Below, one piece after another: positions 1 through 8,097 of a stretch of 64,000 bases of DNA (its first letter is position 1; every line of letters starts with the position of its first letter). Origin of the DNA: Halodesulfovibrio marinisediminis DSM 17456 (GTDB lineage Bacteria > Desulfobacterota > Desulfovibrionia > Desulfovibrionales > Desulfovibrionaceae); assembly GCF_900129975.1 (NCBI RefSeq), contig NZ_FSRG01000003.1:1-64000 (forward strand), given 5' to 3'. The notes beneath the pieces are model-generated. The model had not been told where the DNA came from. It saw only the letters and a program-made list of their open reading frames with translations, and made no database searches. The position numbers and the translations under genes are program-made.

Positions 1-75
1 ACCAGGTTGATAGGCTGGGTGTGTAAGGGCAGCGATGCCTTCAGCTAACCAGTACTAATAGTCCGTGAGCCTTAT
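1..75 (+). rRNA. rrl: 23S ribosomal RNA, 3' end (partial)
   Basis: The first bases match the conserved 3' end of bacterial 23S rRNA, including GGGTGTGTAAG, a GCAGCGATGC stretch and GTACTAATAGTCCGTGAG. Only the last 75 or so bases are inside the window and the exact 3' end is approximate. About 120 bases separate it from the 5S gene, and I see no tRNA in that spacer. Confidence 0.93.
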
Positions 76-197
76 TTTTCTACATCAAATCATTCTTTTC
101 CTCCCTTAAGATTATATTTCAGGGTTAGCCCTTTGATGTGGCAGCAAGGTAAATATTGCTCGCCTTTCCAAAGAACTGACTGACCCGACATATTTTT

Positions 198-312
198 CTT
201 GGTGGCCATGGAGGTTGGGGTACACCCGATCCCATTCCGAACTCGGAAGTTAAGCCGACCATCGCCGATGATACTGCAGGGGAGCCTGTGGGAAAGTAGG
301 TCGCTGCCAAGA
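198..312 (+). rRNA. rrf: 5S ribosomal RNA
   Basis: A sequence of about 115 bases has the 5S hallmarks. The terminal helix pairs CTTGGTGGCC with its 3' counterpart near GCTGCCAAG. The internal CCCATTCCGAACTCGGAAG and the AAGTAGGTCGCTGCC block are also present. It follows the 23S 3' end on the same strand, so it closes a 23S-5S unit. Ends are accurate to a few bases. Confidence 0.95.
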
Positions 313-321
313 TTTATTTCT

Positions 322-357
322 AAGACCGCGTTTCAAACGAAACGCGGTCTTTTTTTT
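322..357 (+). terminator. rRNA operon terminator
   Basis: Ten bases after the 5S gene an AAGACCGCGTTT arm pairs with AAACGCGGTCTT around a short loop, followed by a run of eight T. This is a classic intrinsic terminator for the rRNA operon. Confidence 0.93.
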
Positions 358-387
358 GGTTGGTCGATAGTACGCAGTAAAGTGTGA

Positions 388-422
388 GCGCCCGTTAGCT
401 TTGAAGCTAGTGGGCGTTTTTT
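388..422 (+). terminator. second, tandem terminator after the rRNA operon
   Basis: A second hairpin pairs CGCCCGTTAGCT with AGCTAGTGGGCG (one mismatch) around a TTGA loop and ends in TTTTTT. Tandem terminators behind an rRNA operon would prevent read-through. Confidence 0.85.
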
Positions 423-860
423 GTTTCTTAGATCCTGTTGGATTTCTCCTACGCGATAAGGGTTGTGATAAAGTTTAAAAGCGTCTTATGGCGACGCTTT
501 GATCCAAGGCTGTGCAAACCTTTTTTATGAAATGAACTAGTACTGTTACTGGTTGGGCTGGGGAATTGAATCAGAATAAGGATAACTCTCCTTCGACATA
601 GATAGCTTTTCGTCTGGAAATTGTTCTCCTAAGAAATTCACGAAGATATTCGTTGGAACGGGATGCAGACAAGCCTTTGACGCTAGAATAATGTCGTACT
701 CTACTCAGATATACAATTTGCAGATGTATCATTATACTCCTTTCGGTGGTATTGCAGTTTAGTCTTCAGGTCTTTACGCTCTTTTTAGTTTGAAATATAT
801 CGTAGTACCTTGCGGACAGTGTATTGATATGGTTAGGTGAGCAGAGGGAGTGTACCTTAT
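423..860. other. intergenic stretch between rRNA operon and thiF-like gene
   Basis: About 440 bases without a firmly supported gene. An AAAGCGTC/GACGCTTT hairpin lies near 477-503 but lacks a T tract. A 53-codon ORF on the minus strand is listed separately. No tRNA, repeat or known riboswitch fold was recognised. Confidence 0.5.
571..732 (-). CDS. possible small protein, 53 aa, unrecognised
   Basis: The ORF reads from an ATG preceded by a good AAAGGAG Shine-Dalgarno sequence four bases upstream. Its product is basic and arginine/serine rich (SRVRHYSSVKG, REFLRRTISRRK) and has no motif I recognise. The only support is the ribosome binding site and its place in an otherwise empty stretch. It could equally be a remnant of a longer gene or chance. 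Confidence 0.25.
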   Translation of the reverse strand: MIHLQIVYLSRVRHYSSVKGLSASRSNEYLREFLRRTISRRKAIYVEGELSLF

Positions 861-1700
861 ATGAATACTAACGTTGTATTATCTCATGCTATTGAGGAAG
901 CAAGTGAGTCTTTAACATTGCCGAACGGTGAAGCTATTTCTGTTTTAACTGTTAGAGCAATAGAGGCATTTTCAAAAGCTGAAGGGACTCCGCTTATTGA
1001 AATTGAAAAAGCGGCGTTAAAACAAAATATCCTGCCAGAAAGGTATGTTCGAAACTTTTCATTAATCTCTATGGAAGATCAATATAACCTACTCAGCTCC
1101 AAAGTTTTTGTAGTAGGGCTTGGTGGGCTGGGAGGTTATGTTGTTGAACAACTGGCTCGACTTGGCGTGGGAACGATTGTCGGAGCTGATGGCGATTTTT
1201 TTGAGCCAACAAATTTGAATCGACAGCTGAATGCTACTTTTGACTCTCTTGGTGAAAAGAAAGCTAAAACAGCCAGGCGTCGTTTGCAGCGTGTGAATCC
1301 CACAATTAATTTTATCGGAGTTGATCATTTTCTCCGTGGTGATGCATTAATAGACTATGCTAAGCATGTTGATGTGGTAGTGGATTGTCTTGGTGGACTT
1401 GATACCCGACTTGATTTGCAGCAGGCTGCCGCTGTTTGCAATGTACCGATGGTAACAGCTGCAGTTGCTGGTTTGAGTGGGTATGTAGGGACAATCTTGC
1501 CAGGCCAGACTGGTCCTGCTGAATTGTTTGGTTCTGGCGGCGCTGCGGAAGATGTTCTTGGGACTCCAGCATCAACAGTTGCAATGGCGGCGTCGTTGCA
1601 GGTGAATGAGGTGCTGAAAACGTTATGTTGGAATGAACCGTCTGATTCTCTTCTTTTTTATGATTTGATGGATATGAGTTTCCAAAATGTAACCCTATAA
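861..1700 (+). CDS. ThiF/MoeB/HesA family adenylyltransferase-like protein
   Basis: The protein is 279 aa from the ATG at 861, chosen because GAGGGAG lies ten bases upstream. An in-frame GTG at 837 has no such site. After an N-terminal region of about 75 residues comes an E1-like Rossmann fold with VVGLGGLGG for ATP binding, an acidic DGDFFEPTNLNRQ segment and an RVNP motif. ThiF and MoeB adenylate the C-terminal glycine of ThiS or MoaD sulfur carriers, and this enzyme may do the same for an unidentified partner. The CxxC pairs that bind structural zinc in MoeB are not visible in the C-terminal half, so it is a divergent family member. No thiS or moaD gene is nearby. The substrate is unknown. 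Confidence 0.85.
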   Translation: MNTNVVLSHAIEEASESLTLPNGEAISVLTVRAIEAFSKAEGTPLIEIEKAALKQNILPERYVRNFSLISMEDQYNLLSSKVFVVGLGGLGGYVVEQLARLGVGTIVGADGDFFEPTNLNRQLNATFDSLGEKKAKTARRRLQRVNPTINFIGVDHFLRGDALIDYAKHVDVVVDCLGGLDTRLDLQQAAAVCNVPMVTAAVAGLSGYVGTILPGQTGPAELFGSGGAAEDVLGTPASTVAMAASLQVNEVLKTLCWNEPSDSLLFYDLMDMSFQNVTL

Positions 1701-1726
1701 TGGACCATGAGCTTACGGGATAATGT

Positions 1727-2668
1727 ATGCCAGATGAGATTAGGCGGATACAACAGATTGCTGCTGTTTCAAAAGTTACGTGGGTTGGGCTTGTTATTAA
1801 TGTCCTGCTTGCGTTGATAAAGATTGTTGCAGGTATTTTGGGTAACAGTCGTGCTGTTACCGCGGATGGTATTCACAGTCTTTCTGACTTGCTGACAGAT
1901 GTTTCTTTGTTGATTGGTGTGCGGATATGGACAGCTCCTCCAGATGATGCACACCCATATGGACATCAGCGATATGAAACATTGCTTACTGCCGGAATTG
2001 GTATTTTGCTCGCCGTAGTTGCCATTGGTATTGTTGTCGATGCCTCTGTTGCGTATTCAGAGCAACGTTTACACCATGCTAAATATGTAGCTTTGTGGGC
2101 AGCATTATTATCAATTGTGGTAAAAGAAGTACTTTATAGATGGACTGCGTATTATGGACGCCTGCATAAAGCTCCCTCCGTTATTGCCAACGCATGGCAT
2201 CATCGCAGTGATGCGTTGAGTTCTATCCCTGCGGCTGCCTCCGTACTTGTTGCACTTGCTTTTCCTAATCTTTATTGGGTTGACCTTGTCGGTTCGATTA
2301 TTGTTGCTTTCTTTATTATTCATGCAGCTTGGGAAGTTGCTATGCCAGCTGTAAATGAGCTTGTAGATAAAGGTGTATCGACAGAGACCGTTGAGGACTT
2401 GAAAAAGCTGGCAGAATCAGTCGATGGTGTGCTGGATGTGCACAAAGTGCGAACCCGGTATCAGGGAGTGGCAGTATTTGTAGATTTGCATGTAGCTGTC
2501 GATGGTTCGATTTCTGTAGAGGAAGGTCATGCTATTGCAGATAGGGTAGAGACCTTGCTGATGAATAGTGAATATGATGTTGCCGATGCGTTAGTTCATG
2601 TTGATCCATATATACCGGAACGGCGAGTAAGACAGCAGCGAAGAATGCGTAAGCGTGGAACAGTTTGA
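1727..2668 (+). CDS. cation diffusion facilitator (CDF/FieF-type) metal exporter
   Basis: This 313-aa inner-membrane protein has several hydrophobic segments followed by a cytoplasmic C-terminal domain. The two metal-site motifs of the family are visible: HSLSDLLTD in one membrane segment and HHRSDALSS in a later one. HPYGHQRYE follows the first. CDF proteins expel Zn, Fe, Mn, Co or Cd in exchange for protons, and the aspartate/histidine pattern fits FieF-like members. The start codon follows ACGGGA. The gene begins 26 bases after the thiF-like gene on the same strand, so the two may be cotranscribed, and a bidirectional terminator follows. Metal specificity cannot be told from sequence alone. 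Confidence 0.92.
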   Translation: MPDEIRRIQQIAAVSKVTWVGLVINVLLALIKIVAGILGNSRAVTADGIHSLSDLLTDVSLLIGVRIWTAPPDDAHPYGHQRYETLLTAGIGILLAVVAIGIVVDASVAYSEQRLHHAKYVALWAALLSIVVKEVLYRWTAYYGRLHKAPSVIANAWHHRSDALSSIPAAASVLVALAFPNLYWVDLVGSIIVAFFIIHAAWEVAMPAVNELVDKGVSTETVEDLKKLAESVDGVLDVHKVRTRYQGVAVFVDLHVAVDGSISVEEGHAIADRVETLLMNSEYDVADALVHVDPYIPERRVRQQRRMRKRGTV

Positions 2669-2683
2669 TATTATTTTGATAAA

Positions 2684-2714
2684 AAAAGCCGAGGTAATTA
2701 CCTCGGCTTTTTTT
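2684..2714. terminator. bidirectional terminator
   Basis: AAAGCCGAGGTAA pairs with TTACCTCGGCTTT with almost no loop, flanked by A and T runs. It sits between the convergent CDF and FmdB-like genes and can serve both. Confidence 0.9.
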
Positions 2715-2718
2715 AGTA

Positions 2719-3015
2719 TTAATTGCCTGAGCCGCTTGGGCAGCTTCCGCATCCTCCGGATGGGCAGTTCGGCTTTGATTTTGGAATTGGTTTTTTAGGC
2801 ATTGGTACTTTTTCAAATTTAGCTCCACCACCACGCACGAGTGTGCTTGGTAAGCGGTTTGTACCACTGCCCGGAATAGGACTTGGAGCACTAACCATAC
2901 GGATGGTGTCTGTGCTTCCGCACGCAGGGCAGGTTTCACCTGAAGTACAGTCTGAAGAAGCAATTTCTTCGAACACTTCTTTGCACTTTTGACATTCAAA
3001 ATCATAAAGAGGCAT
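2719..3015 (-). CDS. FmdB-family zinc-ribbon protein
   Basis: The protein is 98 aa when started at the ATG at 3015, which follows a GGAGAG ribosome binding site. Longer readings upstream are not family-like. It opens with MPLYDFECQKC and carries a second pair, CPAC, giving the CxxC...CxxC zinc ribbon of the FmdB/CxxC_CxxC_SSSS family near residues 8-40. The tail is unusual, with prolines and lysines followed by a cysteine/glycine-rich CPSGGCGSCPSGSGN end. Family members are small putative regulatory proteins of uncertain function. The gene is convergent with the CDF exporter. Confidence 0.88.
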   Translation of the reverse strand: MPLYDFECQKCKEVFEEIASSDCTSGETCPACGSTDTIRMVSAPSPIPGSGTNRLPSTLVRGGGAKFEKVPMPKKPIPKSKPNCPSGGCGSCPSGSGN

Positions 3016-3161
3016 GTGCTCTCTCCTAACTGGATAAGTATTTATATCACTACAAGGTGTAGTGTGGATTTGAACAGTTTCGGTCTGCTTAAGTAGTATG
3101 AGTATAACCGGTGAGACGACCTGATAAAGAACTATCAAGGCATGCAGGCAAAATCAAGTGG

Positions 3162-3992
3162 CTAACGGTCAGCCTTTGCACGGATACCGAGTACATTGGG
3201 TAGAATCCATTGTTTGCCTTCGGTATTCCAAAAATCTCCGATGTAACGACCAGCCCAACTGCGTGAAAGAGCAGGAGTCTTTAAATACATACTCGCTTCA
3301 GGACCGCCCTCAACATACATGGCGGATTCTAGTTGTAGTTCAGACTCAAGTAGGCGTTTGGTAAATTTACGAACTGTCATAGGGGTGCGGCAATGAATGA
3401 ATACTATGTTTCCTGCTGAGTCCTTTGCGACAGCTGCAATGGATGTCTCTCTTGCTTTTTTCGGCCAGAGGGGGGTGCGGGATTCTGAAAAAAGTCGGTA
3501 GTTCTGAATGACCGTTGAGTAGCAGGGAAGCAGTTTGCCATGTTCATGTTGGTGTCGGTCTATGATGTCTACGGTAGGTAGGCCTTTTTGAATAGGGTTT
3601 GCGACAAAGAACGAACCAAAGCTGTTATGGATGAAGCCATTATTGGTGTGTTTTTTGTCGCGCATGTATCCAGTACTCTTAGAGTTATCGGGAAGATACA
3701 TGGAGGCATTTATGAGCGCTGTAAGATTGAAGCGTGCTGCCCATTGCTCAGGAGTAAAGGCATCGCCTTCTCTGGAACGCATGAGCAGCAAAAATTCATA
3801 GTCTCTAGGACAAATGCGAAGTGCTGTGATTGCGGCAGATCTTAGTCCACTGTTTTTCAGAGGAATTTCAGCCAAAGCCAGCCCTTTGGCAACTGGAGTC
3901 CAGTTGACATCTGCCTTAAGTGGAAGAATTGAGCTGCAGACTAAAATTAAACCAGCTACAGCTGAAAGGGCTAAGCGACGGCAATCAATCAT
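3162..3992 (-). CDS. exported phosphodiester glycosidase (NAGPA/DUF2233) family protein
   Basis: The 276-aa product starts with a basic, then hydrophobic segment ending near residue 27 (SSILPLKA), consistent with a signal peptide and a periplasmic location. The rest resembles the NAGPA domain. INASMYLPDN is the conserved N-terminal strand, GYMRDKKHTNNG follows, and MYVEGGPEASMYL matches the family's closing GG-x-S block. NAGPA removes N-acetylglucosamine from phosphodiester-linked glycans in animals. Bacterial homologues are thought to act on cell-surface phosphodiesters, but the substrate here is unknown. It lies 23 bases after the small membrane-protein gene, probably in one transcript. Confidence 0.82.
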   Translation of the reverse strand: MIDCRRLALSAVAGLILVCSSILPLKADVNWTPVAKGLALAEIPLKNSGLRSAAITALRICPRDYEFLLLMRSREGDAFTPEQWAARFNLTALINASMYLPDNSKSTGYMRDKKHTNNGFIHNSFGSFFVANPIQKGLPTVDIIDRHQHEHGKLLPCYSTVIQNYRLFSESRTPLWPKKARETSIAAVAKDSAGNIVFIHCRTPMTVRKFTKRLLESELQLESAMYVEGGPEASMYLKTPALSRSWAGRYIGDFWNTEGKQWILPNVLGIRAKADR

Positions 3993-4015
3993 CTAGGAAT
4001 ATGCTTTGCACGGCT

Positions 4016-4288
4016 TTATGATTTGGTCATCGATTCTTTTGCAGTTGCGTTTGTGCTTCGTTTTAAGAACGTAATAAAACAGAAAGCGGCAAGAGCAAAA
4101 AACGGCAGCGCAGGAAGAAAACCCTGCTGAAAAATTGCAACAAAAGCAATGGTGATGGAGGTGTATGGTGCAAGCCAGTTAAGCATAAATGTCATAATTT
4201 TTCCGGTCGCTCCTTCAGGAGAACGGAGAAGTACATAACCAGCAAGAGCTGCAACTGCTACCAAATAAAAAATTTGCCAAGGATACAT
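4016..4288 (-). CDS. small hypothetical membrane protein
   Basis: This 90-aa product has about three hydrophobic segments: residues 5-21, about 31-55, and about 58-76 (PALPFFALAAFCFITF). It ends with a short polar tail. I recognise no family. The gene stops 23 bases before the start of the exported phosphodiester glycosidase gene, so the two are probably cotranscribed, and it is divergent from metF. Confidence 0.7.
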   Translation of the reverse strand: MYPWQIFYLVAVAALAGYVLLRSPEGATGKIMTFMLNWLAPYTSITIAFVAIFQQGFLPALPFFALAAFCFITFLKRSTNATAKESMTKS

Positions 4289-4391
4289 AGGAAATTCAAC
4301 TCCTTTATGTAAATTCTATTTGTTTCTTATCAGGTTAATACGCCTCGGTCACCTGTCTGTCCACTTCAAACTAAATGACTATATTTAAATA

Positions 4392-4421
4392 TTGACATAT
4401 CAAGTTCTATTGATATATAAG
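4392..4421 (+). promoter_or_regulatory. sigma-70 type promoter of metF
   Basis: A perfect TTGACA at 4392 is followed after 16 bases by TATATA at 4414 (a TATAAG alternative starts at 4416). This is about 65 bases upstream of the chosen metF start and in the right orientation. No SAM-riboswitch fold was recognised between promoter and gene. Confidence 0.7.
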
Positions 4422-4484
4422 TAGGCATCACATGAACAAAAAGTGATACTGGGTTGTTTAAATAGAAATGTTGAGGGTAGTTTT

Positions 4485-5357
4485 GTGAAAATTATTGATG
4501 CCATTCAGAGTCAAAGTAAGCCTTTTTATTCACTGGAATTTTTTCCTCCAAGGGAAAGAAAACAGTGGGATTCCTTTTTTTCTACAGTGGATCGTCTAAA
4601 GGCGCTTAATCCATTATTTGCATCTGTTACCTATGGTGCAGGTGGTTCCACACAAGATAATACCCTCGAAATTACATCACGTATGAAGCATGATGCCGGT
4701 ATTGAGCCCATGGCTCACCTTACCTGCGTAGGCGCTTCAAAAGAAAAAATTAACGGGTTTATTAATAAACTGCGTGAAGCAGATGTACATAACGTGCTGG
4801 CACTGCGCGGTGACTCTCCAGCGGATGAGAAATTTAGCTGGGATGATCAGGAGTTCAGATATGCTTCTGACCTTGTGAATCTTGTAAGTACTGAGCATCC
4901 AGACTTTGGTATCTCAGTGGCTGGGTATCCTGCAGCGCATCCTGAGTCTCCAACTTTTGCTGATGACCTGCACTACACTCGTGTTAAAATTGATGCAGGC
5001 AGTGACTTTGTTGTGTCACAGCTGTTTTTCGATGTGCGTGAATACTTTGATTTTGTATCTCGCCTGCGGAGTAATGGAATCAATAAGCCGGTTATTCCGG
5101 GGATCTTGCCGATTCAGTCTCTTGGCTCTATTCGTCGTATTTTAAGCCTGTGTGGCGCGAACATTCCTGGGCAGTTATACCTTTCTTTGGAAGAAGCGAA
5201 CGAAAGAGGTGGCGATGAGGCTGTAAAAGAAGCTGGGTTAAAGTTTGCTGTTAACCAGATTCGTCAGCTTATTGATGGTGGTGCACCAGGTATCCATCTT
5301 TATACGCTCAATAAAGCAGATATGTGTCTGGAATTAGCAGACCGAGTAAAATTGTAA
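4485..5357 (+). CDS. metF: 5,10-methylenetetrahydrofolate reductase
   Basis: The enzyme reduces methylene-THF to methyl-THF, the methyl donor for methionine synthesis and part of C1 metabolism in sulfate reducers. The product is 290 aa from the GTG at 4485, which has TTGAGGG nine bases upstream. A start 42 bases earlier lacks a site. It shows the MetF signature: YSLEFFPPRE near the N-terminus, FASVTYGAGG, HLTCVGAS, VLALRGDSP and the C-terminal HLYTLNKADM. It forms the usual flavin-binding TIM barrel of about 290 residues. The gene stands alone between a sigma-70 promoter and a strong terminator. Confidence 0.95.
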   Translation: MKIIDAIQSQSKPFYSLEFFPPRERKQWDSFFSTVDRLKALNPLFASVTYGAGGSTQDNTLEITSRMKHDAGIEPMAHLTCVGASKEKINGFINKLREADVHNVLALRGDSPADEKFSWDDQEFRYASDLVNLVSTEHPDFGISVAGYPAAHPESPTFADDLHYTRVKIDAGSDFVVSQLFFDVREYFDFVSRLRSNGINKPVIPGILPIQSLGSIRRILSLCGANIPGQLYLSLEEANERGGDEAVKEAGLKFAVNQIRQLIDGGAPGIHLYTLNKADMCLELADRVKL

Positions 5358-5365
5358 GATTGTTT

Positions 5366-5403
5366 CTGCGGTGGGCATGTATAATGCCCACCGCAGTGAA
5401 TTT
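5366..5403. terminator. terminator between metF and nitroreductase gene
   Basis: CTGCGGTGGGCAT pairs with ATGCCCACCGCAG around GTATA, with AATTTTT after it. It lies between two convergent genes. Confidence 0.88.
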
Positions 5404-6042
5404 TTATGCAAATGACAGAACGATGTCGTCATAGGACTTACGTTGTTTTATCGGAAGGACTTCTGCGTTCTTAGCGTGGTAGCCCACAGACATGAGCAGT
5501 GGAACCCAATAATTTTCCGGAATATTAAATTCTTTCTTTACCCCGTCATGGTCAAAGCCATCCATGGGATGTGTCTGCAGGCCTCTTGCTGTTGCGGCAT
5601 ACATAAGAGACATTGCAAAGAAGGCAGTGTTTTTTACCGCAAACGCCAATTCTGAATCACGTGACTTTCCATATAGTTTTTCGCAGACACCGTGAAACCA
5701 GTCGCGTTGCTCTTCTTTCAGTTCCCCGTCTTGCAATTTATGATTAAGCACGAGTTGTAGCGAGTCGTTGTCTTTATGCCATGCTTTTGTATCTGCAAGC
5801 ATAATGAGTGTGACAGGGGCTTCGCTTACCTTTGGCTGATTCATTGCCAGCTTTTGCAAGCGCATTTTTTCGTCCTTATCCCGAAGTACTATAATATTCC
5901 AAGGCTGCAAGTTGAAGCTTGAAGGAGTGTGGGCTGCATCAGCAACAAGCTCTCGGAGCAATCCTTCCGGAACCTTGCGTTCAGGGTCAAAAAAGTTGAT
6001 TGCCCGTCTGTTTTGCAGAATCTGTTTGAATGTTTTCTCCAT
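5404..6042 (-). CDS. nitroreductase-family FMN oxidoreductase
   Basis: The product is 212 aa from the ATG at 6042, which follows AGGAGT. An upstream in-frame start at 6162 has no supporting site. N-terminal RRAINFFDPE and the SSFNLQPWNIIV segment are the FMN-binding blocks of the NfnB/NfsB-like family, and GYHAKN near the C-terminus is also typical. These soluble dimeric enzymes reduce nitro compounds, quinones or other acceptors with NAD(P)H. The physiological substrate cannot be inferred. The neighbouring UspA gene on the opposite strand might suggest a stress role, but this is weak. Confidence 0.9.
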   Translation of the reverse strand: MEKTFKQILQNRRAINFFDPERKVPEGLLRELVADAAHTPSSFNLQPWNIIVLRDKDEKMRLQKLAMNQPKVSEAPVTLIMLADTKAWHKDNDSLQLVLNHKLQDGELKEEQRDWFHGVCEKLYGKSRDSELAFAVKNTAFFAMSLMYAATARGLQTHPMDGFDHDGVKKEFNIPENYWVPLLMSVGYHAKNAEVLPIKQRKSYDDIVLSFA

Positions 6043-6211
6043 ATAAATACTCCTGTGCTTGGCTGTAACTTTTATTATTAGTTGTACTATGGTTTGGTTA
6101 AGCTTACTGGAATAGTATAACACCATAGTTATCATGCAAAGAAGATTAGCGGGGAGATACACTTCCTTAAATAAGGGGTCGTTTCCGATGTATTGCTGAA
6201 GGAGATGTACA

Positions 6212-6715
6212 GTGAAAGAACTGCGAATTCTTGTGGCATATGATGCCAGTCAAAGTGCCCGTGAAGCTCTTACTTATTGCCGAGAACTGATGGAGCTGAT
6301 TTCGGGCAGGTGTGAAGGCAAGTATACGATTATGGTGCTGACAGTAGAGCAGCTTCCCGCTTGTTCACTTTATGCAACTACCAGTCTATGGAAGGATGAA
6401 TGCACGAAGGAGCATGAAAAGCAGTTGAAGTTGCACAATAAGATAGTGAAAGAGTTGGAGCAGTCTGAACTTGATCCTGCGTGTGTTAAGAATAAGTTTG
6501 TGACGCTTGATGAACGTGATGAGCCTTTGGAAGATACTGAGCGTAAGCGTCTGATAGCAAAAAATATTTTGAAGGAACAAAGACAGGGACATTACAATAC
6601 ACTTGTTATTGGCAGGCGAGGGATGACTCGTAGTGATGCTTATTTGTTTGGCAGTGTTTCGCAGTACATCCTTCAGGAGGCGCGAAATTGTGTTATCTGG
6701 CTGTTATGTCGATAA
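6212..6715 (+). CDS. universal stress protein, UspA family
   Basis: The 167-aa product begins at a GTG with AAGGAG eight bases upstream. It starts with the Usp strand ILVAYDASQSAREAL and ends with a complete ATP-binding motif G-2X-G-9X-G-S (GRRGMTRSDAYLFGS). The middle is longer and more charged than in minimal Usp proteins (KEHEKQLKLHNKIVKELEQ, probably helical). Usp proteins bind ATP and modulate stress survival by means that are often unclear. The gene is monocistronic with its own terminator. It is more divergent than the two Usp genes near 12 kb. Confidence 0.88.
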   Translation: MKELRILVAYDASQSAREALTYCRELMELISGRCEGKYTIMVLTVEQLPACSLYATTSLWKDECTKEHEKQLKLHNKIVKELEQSELDPACVKNKFVTLDERDEPLEDTERKRLIAKNILKEQRQGHYNTLVIGRRGMTRSDAYLFGSVSQYILQEARNCVIWLLCR

Positions 6716-6746
6716 AAAAAGCCCACTTGTAAGTGGGCTTTTTTAT
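6711..6746. terminator. bidirectional terminator
   Basis: AAAAAAAGCCCACTT pairs with AAGTGGGCTTTTTT around a GT loop, overlapping the usp stop region and serving the convergent membrane-protein gene too. Confidence 0.9.
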
Positions 6747-6750
6747 CGCT

Positions 6751-7131
6751 CTATTTGGGCATGGCGATGACTCGCCATGGCAGGTGCTTCTGAGATTTTT
6801 CATTTTCTGCGTCTGTAATGTATCGAACATTGTCGATGGTTACGATTACAGGCTTAAACATCGGCTCCTTATCAGGAGTAAGGATCCGGTATGAAGGATT
6901 ATCCGACGTAATAATCTGCACAATGGAATTGCCGACTTGGTATTTATTCCATTGCAGCCATGTAAGCATGGCAAGAAGAATCGCTGTTGTGATTACGCCG
7001 GTGAAACCCAGAAAACCGCCTACGCGCAGAGCGCGACGTATAAACATAAAGAGTAAGATGAAAGCAAGACCAAATAGCATCCAGTCTTGTCCCACCACGT
7101 GAAACAGTTCATTCCATAACATTGCGCTCAT
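6751..7131 (-). CDS. hypothetical protein with two membrane segments
   Basis: This 126-aa product has hydrophobic segments near residues 15-32 (WMLFGLAFILLFMFI) and 38-57 (FLGFTGVITTAILLAML). A soluble C-terminal half of about 65 residues is rich in beta-forming residues. I do not recognise a family. It follows the LysR gene on the same strand, with 66 bases between them, so it could be cotranscribed with it. Confidence 0.65.
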   Translation of the reverse strand: MSAMLWNELFHVVGQDWMLFGLAFILLFMFIRRALRVGGFLGFTGVITTAILLAMLTWLQWNKYQVGNSIVQIITSDNPSYRILTPDKEPMFKPVIVTIDNVRYITDAENEKSQKHLPWRVIAMPK

Positions 7132-7197
7132 CCTTTTTGAAGAATCATGTAGTAAAAAACAGTACGTGCGAATGTCGTAGTTTGCAAGTCGGCGTTG

Positions 7198-8097
7198 TTA
7201 GATCCTGTAGAGAAGTTTGTCTGTGTCCAGGTAGGAAGAAACAGCTTTTTCAAACTTATCCAGCAGGCGTGTGCGGTACTTCACTTTGTGGGTAACAGAG
7301 TAGAAGTAACGGCTGATTGGCGGCCCCTTGATTTCAATTGGGAACACTTCACCGCTGTCCAGTTCACGTTGAATTGCAAACGGGGACATGCAAGAGATTG
7401 TGTGAGGATTGTGAAGGATTCGCTTGATGGACTCTGTATGGTCCAGCTCAAGAACTACATTCAGTTTGTTCATCAATGGTCCCATGTAGTCTTCAAGTGC
7501 GTCACGGACACCAGCCCCTGATTCACGAATAATCCATTTTTTATCGAGGAGGTCTTCGATGTCGTACGGGCCGTTTTGGGCTAGTTTTTCATCCGTGGAA
7601 ACAATAATGAGATCGTCTTCACAAAGACGGGTATAGATAAGCATCTTGTTAGGAATTTCTTTTTCCACCAGTCCAAGATCAACGTCACCGTTTTCTACTT
7701 TTTCAATAATAGCCTGCGGGTTTGAGAATACGGTTTCAATAGTAACCTGTTTATACGAATCGGAAACTTCGAACAGAATCTGCGGTAGGATATAGTCGGC
7801 AATAGTTGATGAGGCTCCAACTTTCAATATGCCAGTGAGCAAGTCACCTTCAAATGAATGAAGTACATTATGGAAGTCCTGCATAACCGGTTCAAGATTC
7901 TGCAGCAGCATTCTTCCATTAGAGTTCAGACTAAGTCTGCGATTGAGGCGGTCAAAAAGCTGAACGCCAAGCTCCTGTTCCAGCCCTTTGATGGCAACTG
8001 AAACAGCAGATTGGGTGAGAAAATGCTCTTTAGCCACAACAGAAATATTAGGCGTCTTAGCAAGGGAAAGAAAAAGTTCTAGCTGTCGAAAGTTCAT
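7198..8097 (-). CDS. LysR-family transcriptional regulator
   Basis: The 299-aa length is standard for the family. Residues 1-60 form the winged HTH: MNFRQLELFLSLAKTPNIS, then LTQSAVSVAIKGLEQELG and LFDRLNRRL. An effector-binding domain follows, with SSTIADYILPQILFE and a hydrophobic second half. LysR proteins usually regulate a divergent gene as well as themselves. Here the divergent side is a 676-base gap before a small acidic protein gene. The effector is unknown. The domain arrangement recalls CysB/CbbR-like members. Confidence 0.93.
   Translation of the reverse strand: MNFRQLELFLSLAKTPNISVVAKEHFLTQSAVSVAIKGLEQELGVQLFDRLNRRLSLNSNGRMLLQNLEPVMQDFHNVLHSFEGDLLTGILKVGASSTIADYILPQILFEVSDSYKQVTIETVFSNPQAIIEKVENGDVDLGLVEKEIPNKMLIYTRLCEDDLIIVSTDEKLAQNGPYDIEDLLDKKWIIRESGAGVRDALEDYMGPLMNKLNVVLELDHTESIKRILHNPHTISCMSPFAIQRELDSGEVFPIEIKGPPISRYFYSVTHKVKYRTRLLDKFEKAVSSYLDTDKLLYRI

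Noticed and set aside
76-197. tRNA gene in the 23S-5S spacer
   Set aside because: No cloverleaf or TTCGA-type T-loop with matching stems was found in these 120 bases.
4300-4484. SAM riboswitch before metF
   Set aside because: The leader is short and AT-rich and shows no four-way-junction pairing pattern. Only a sigma-70 promoter is visible.
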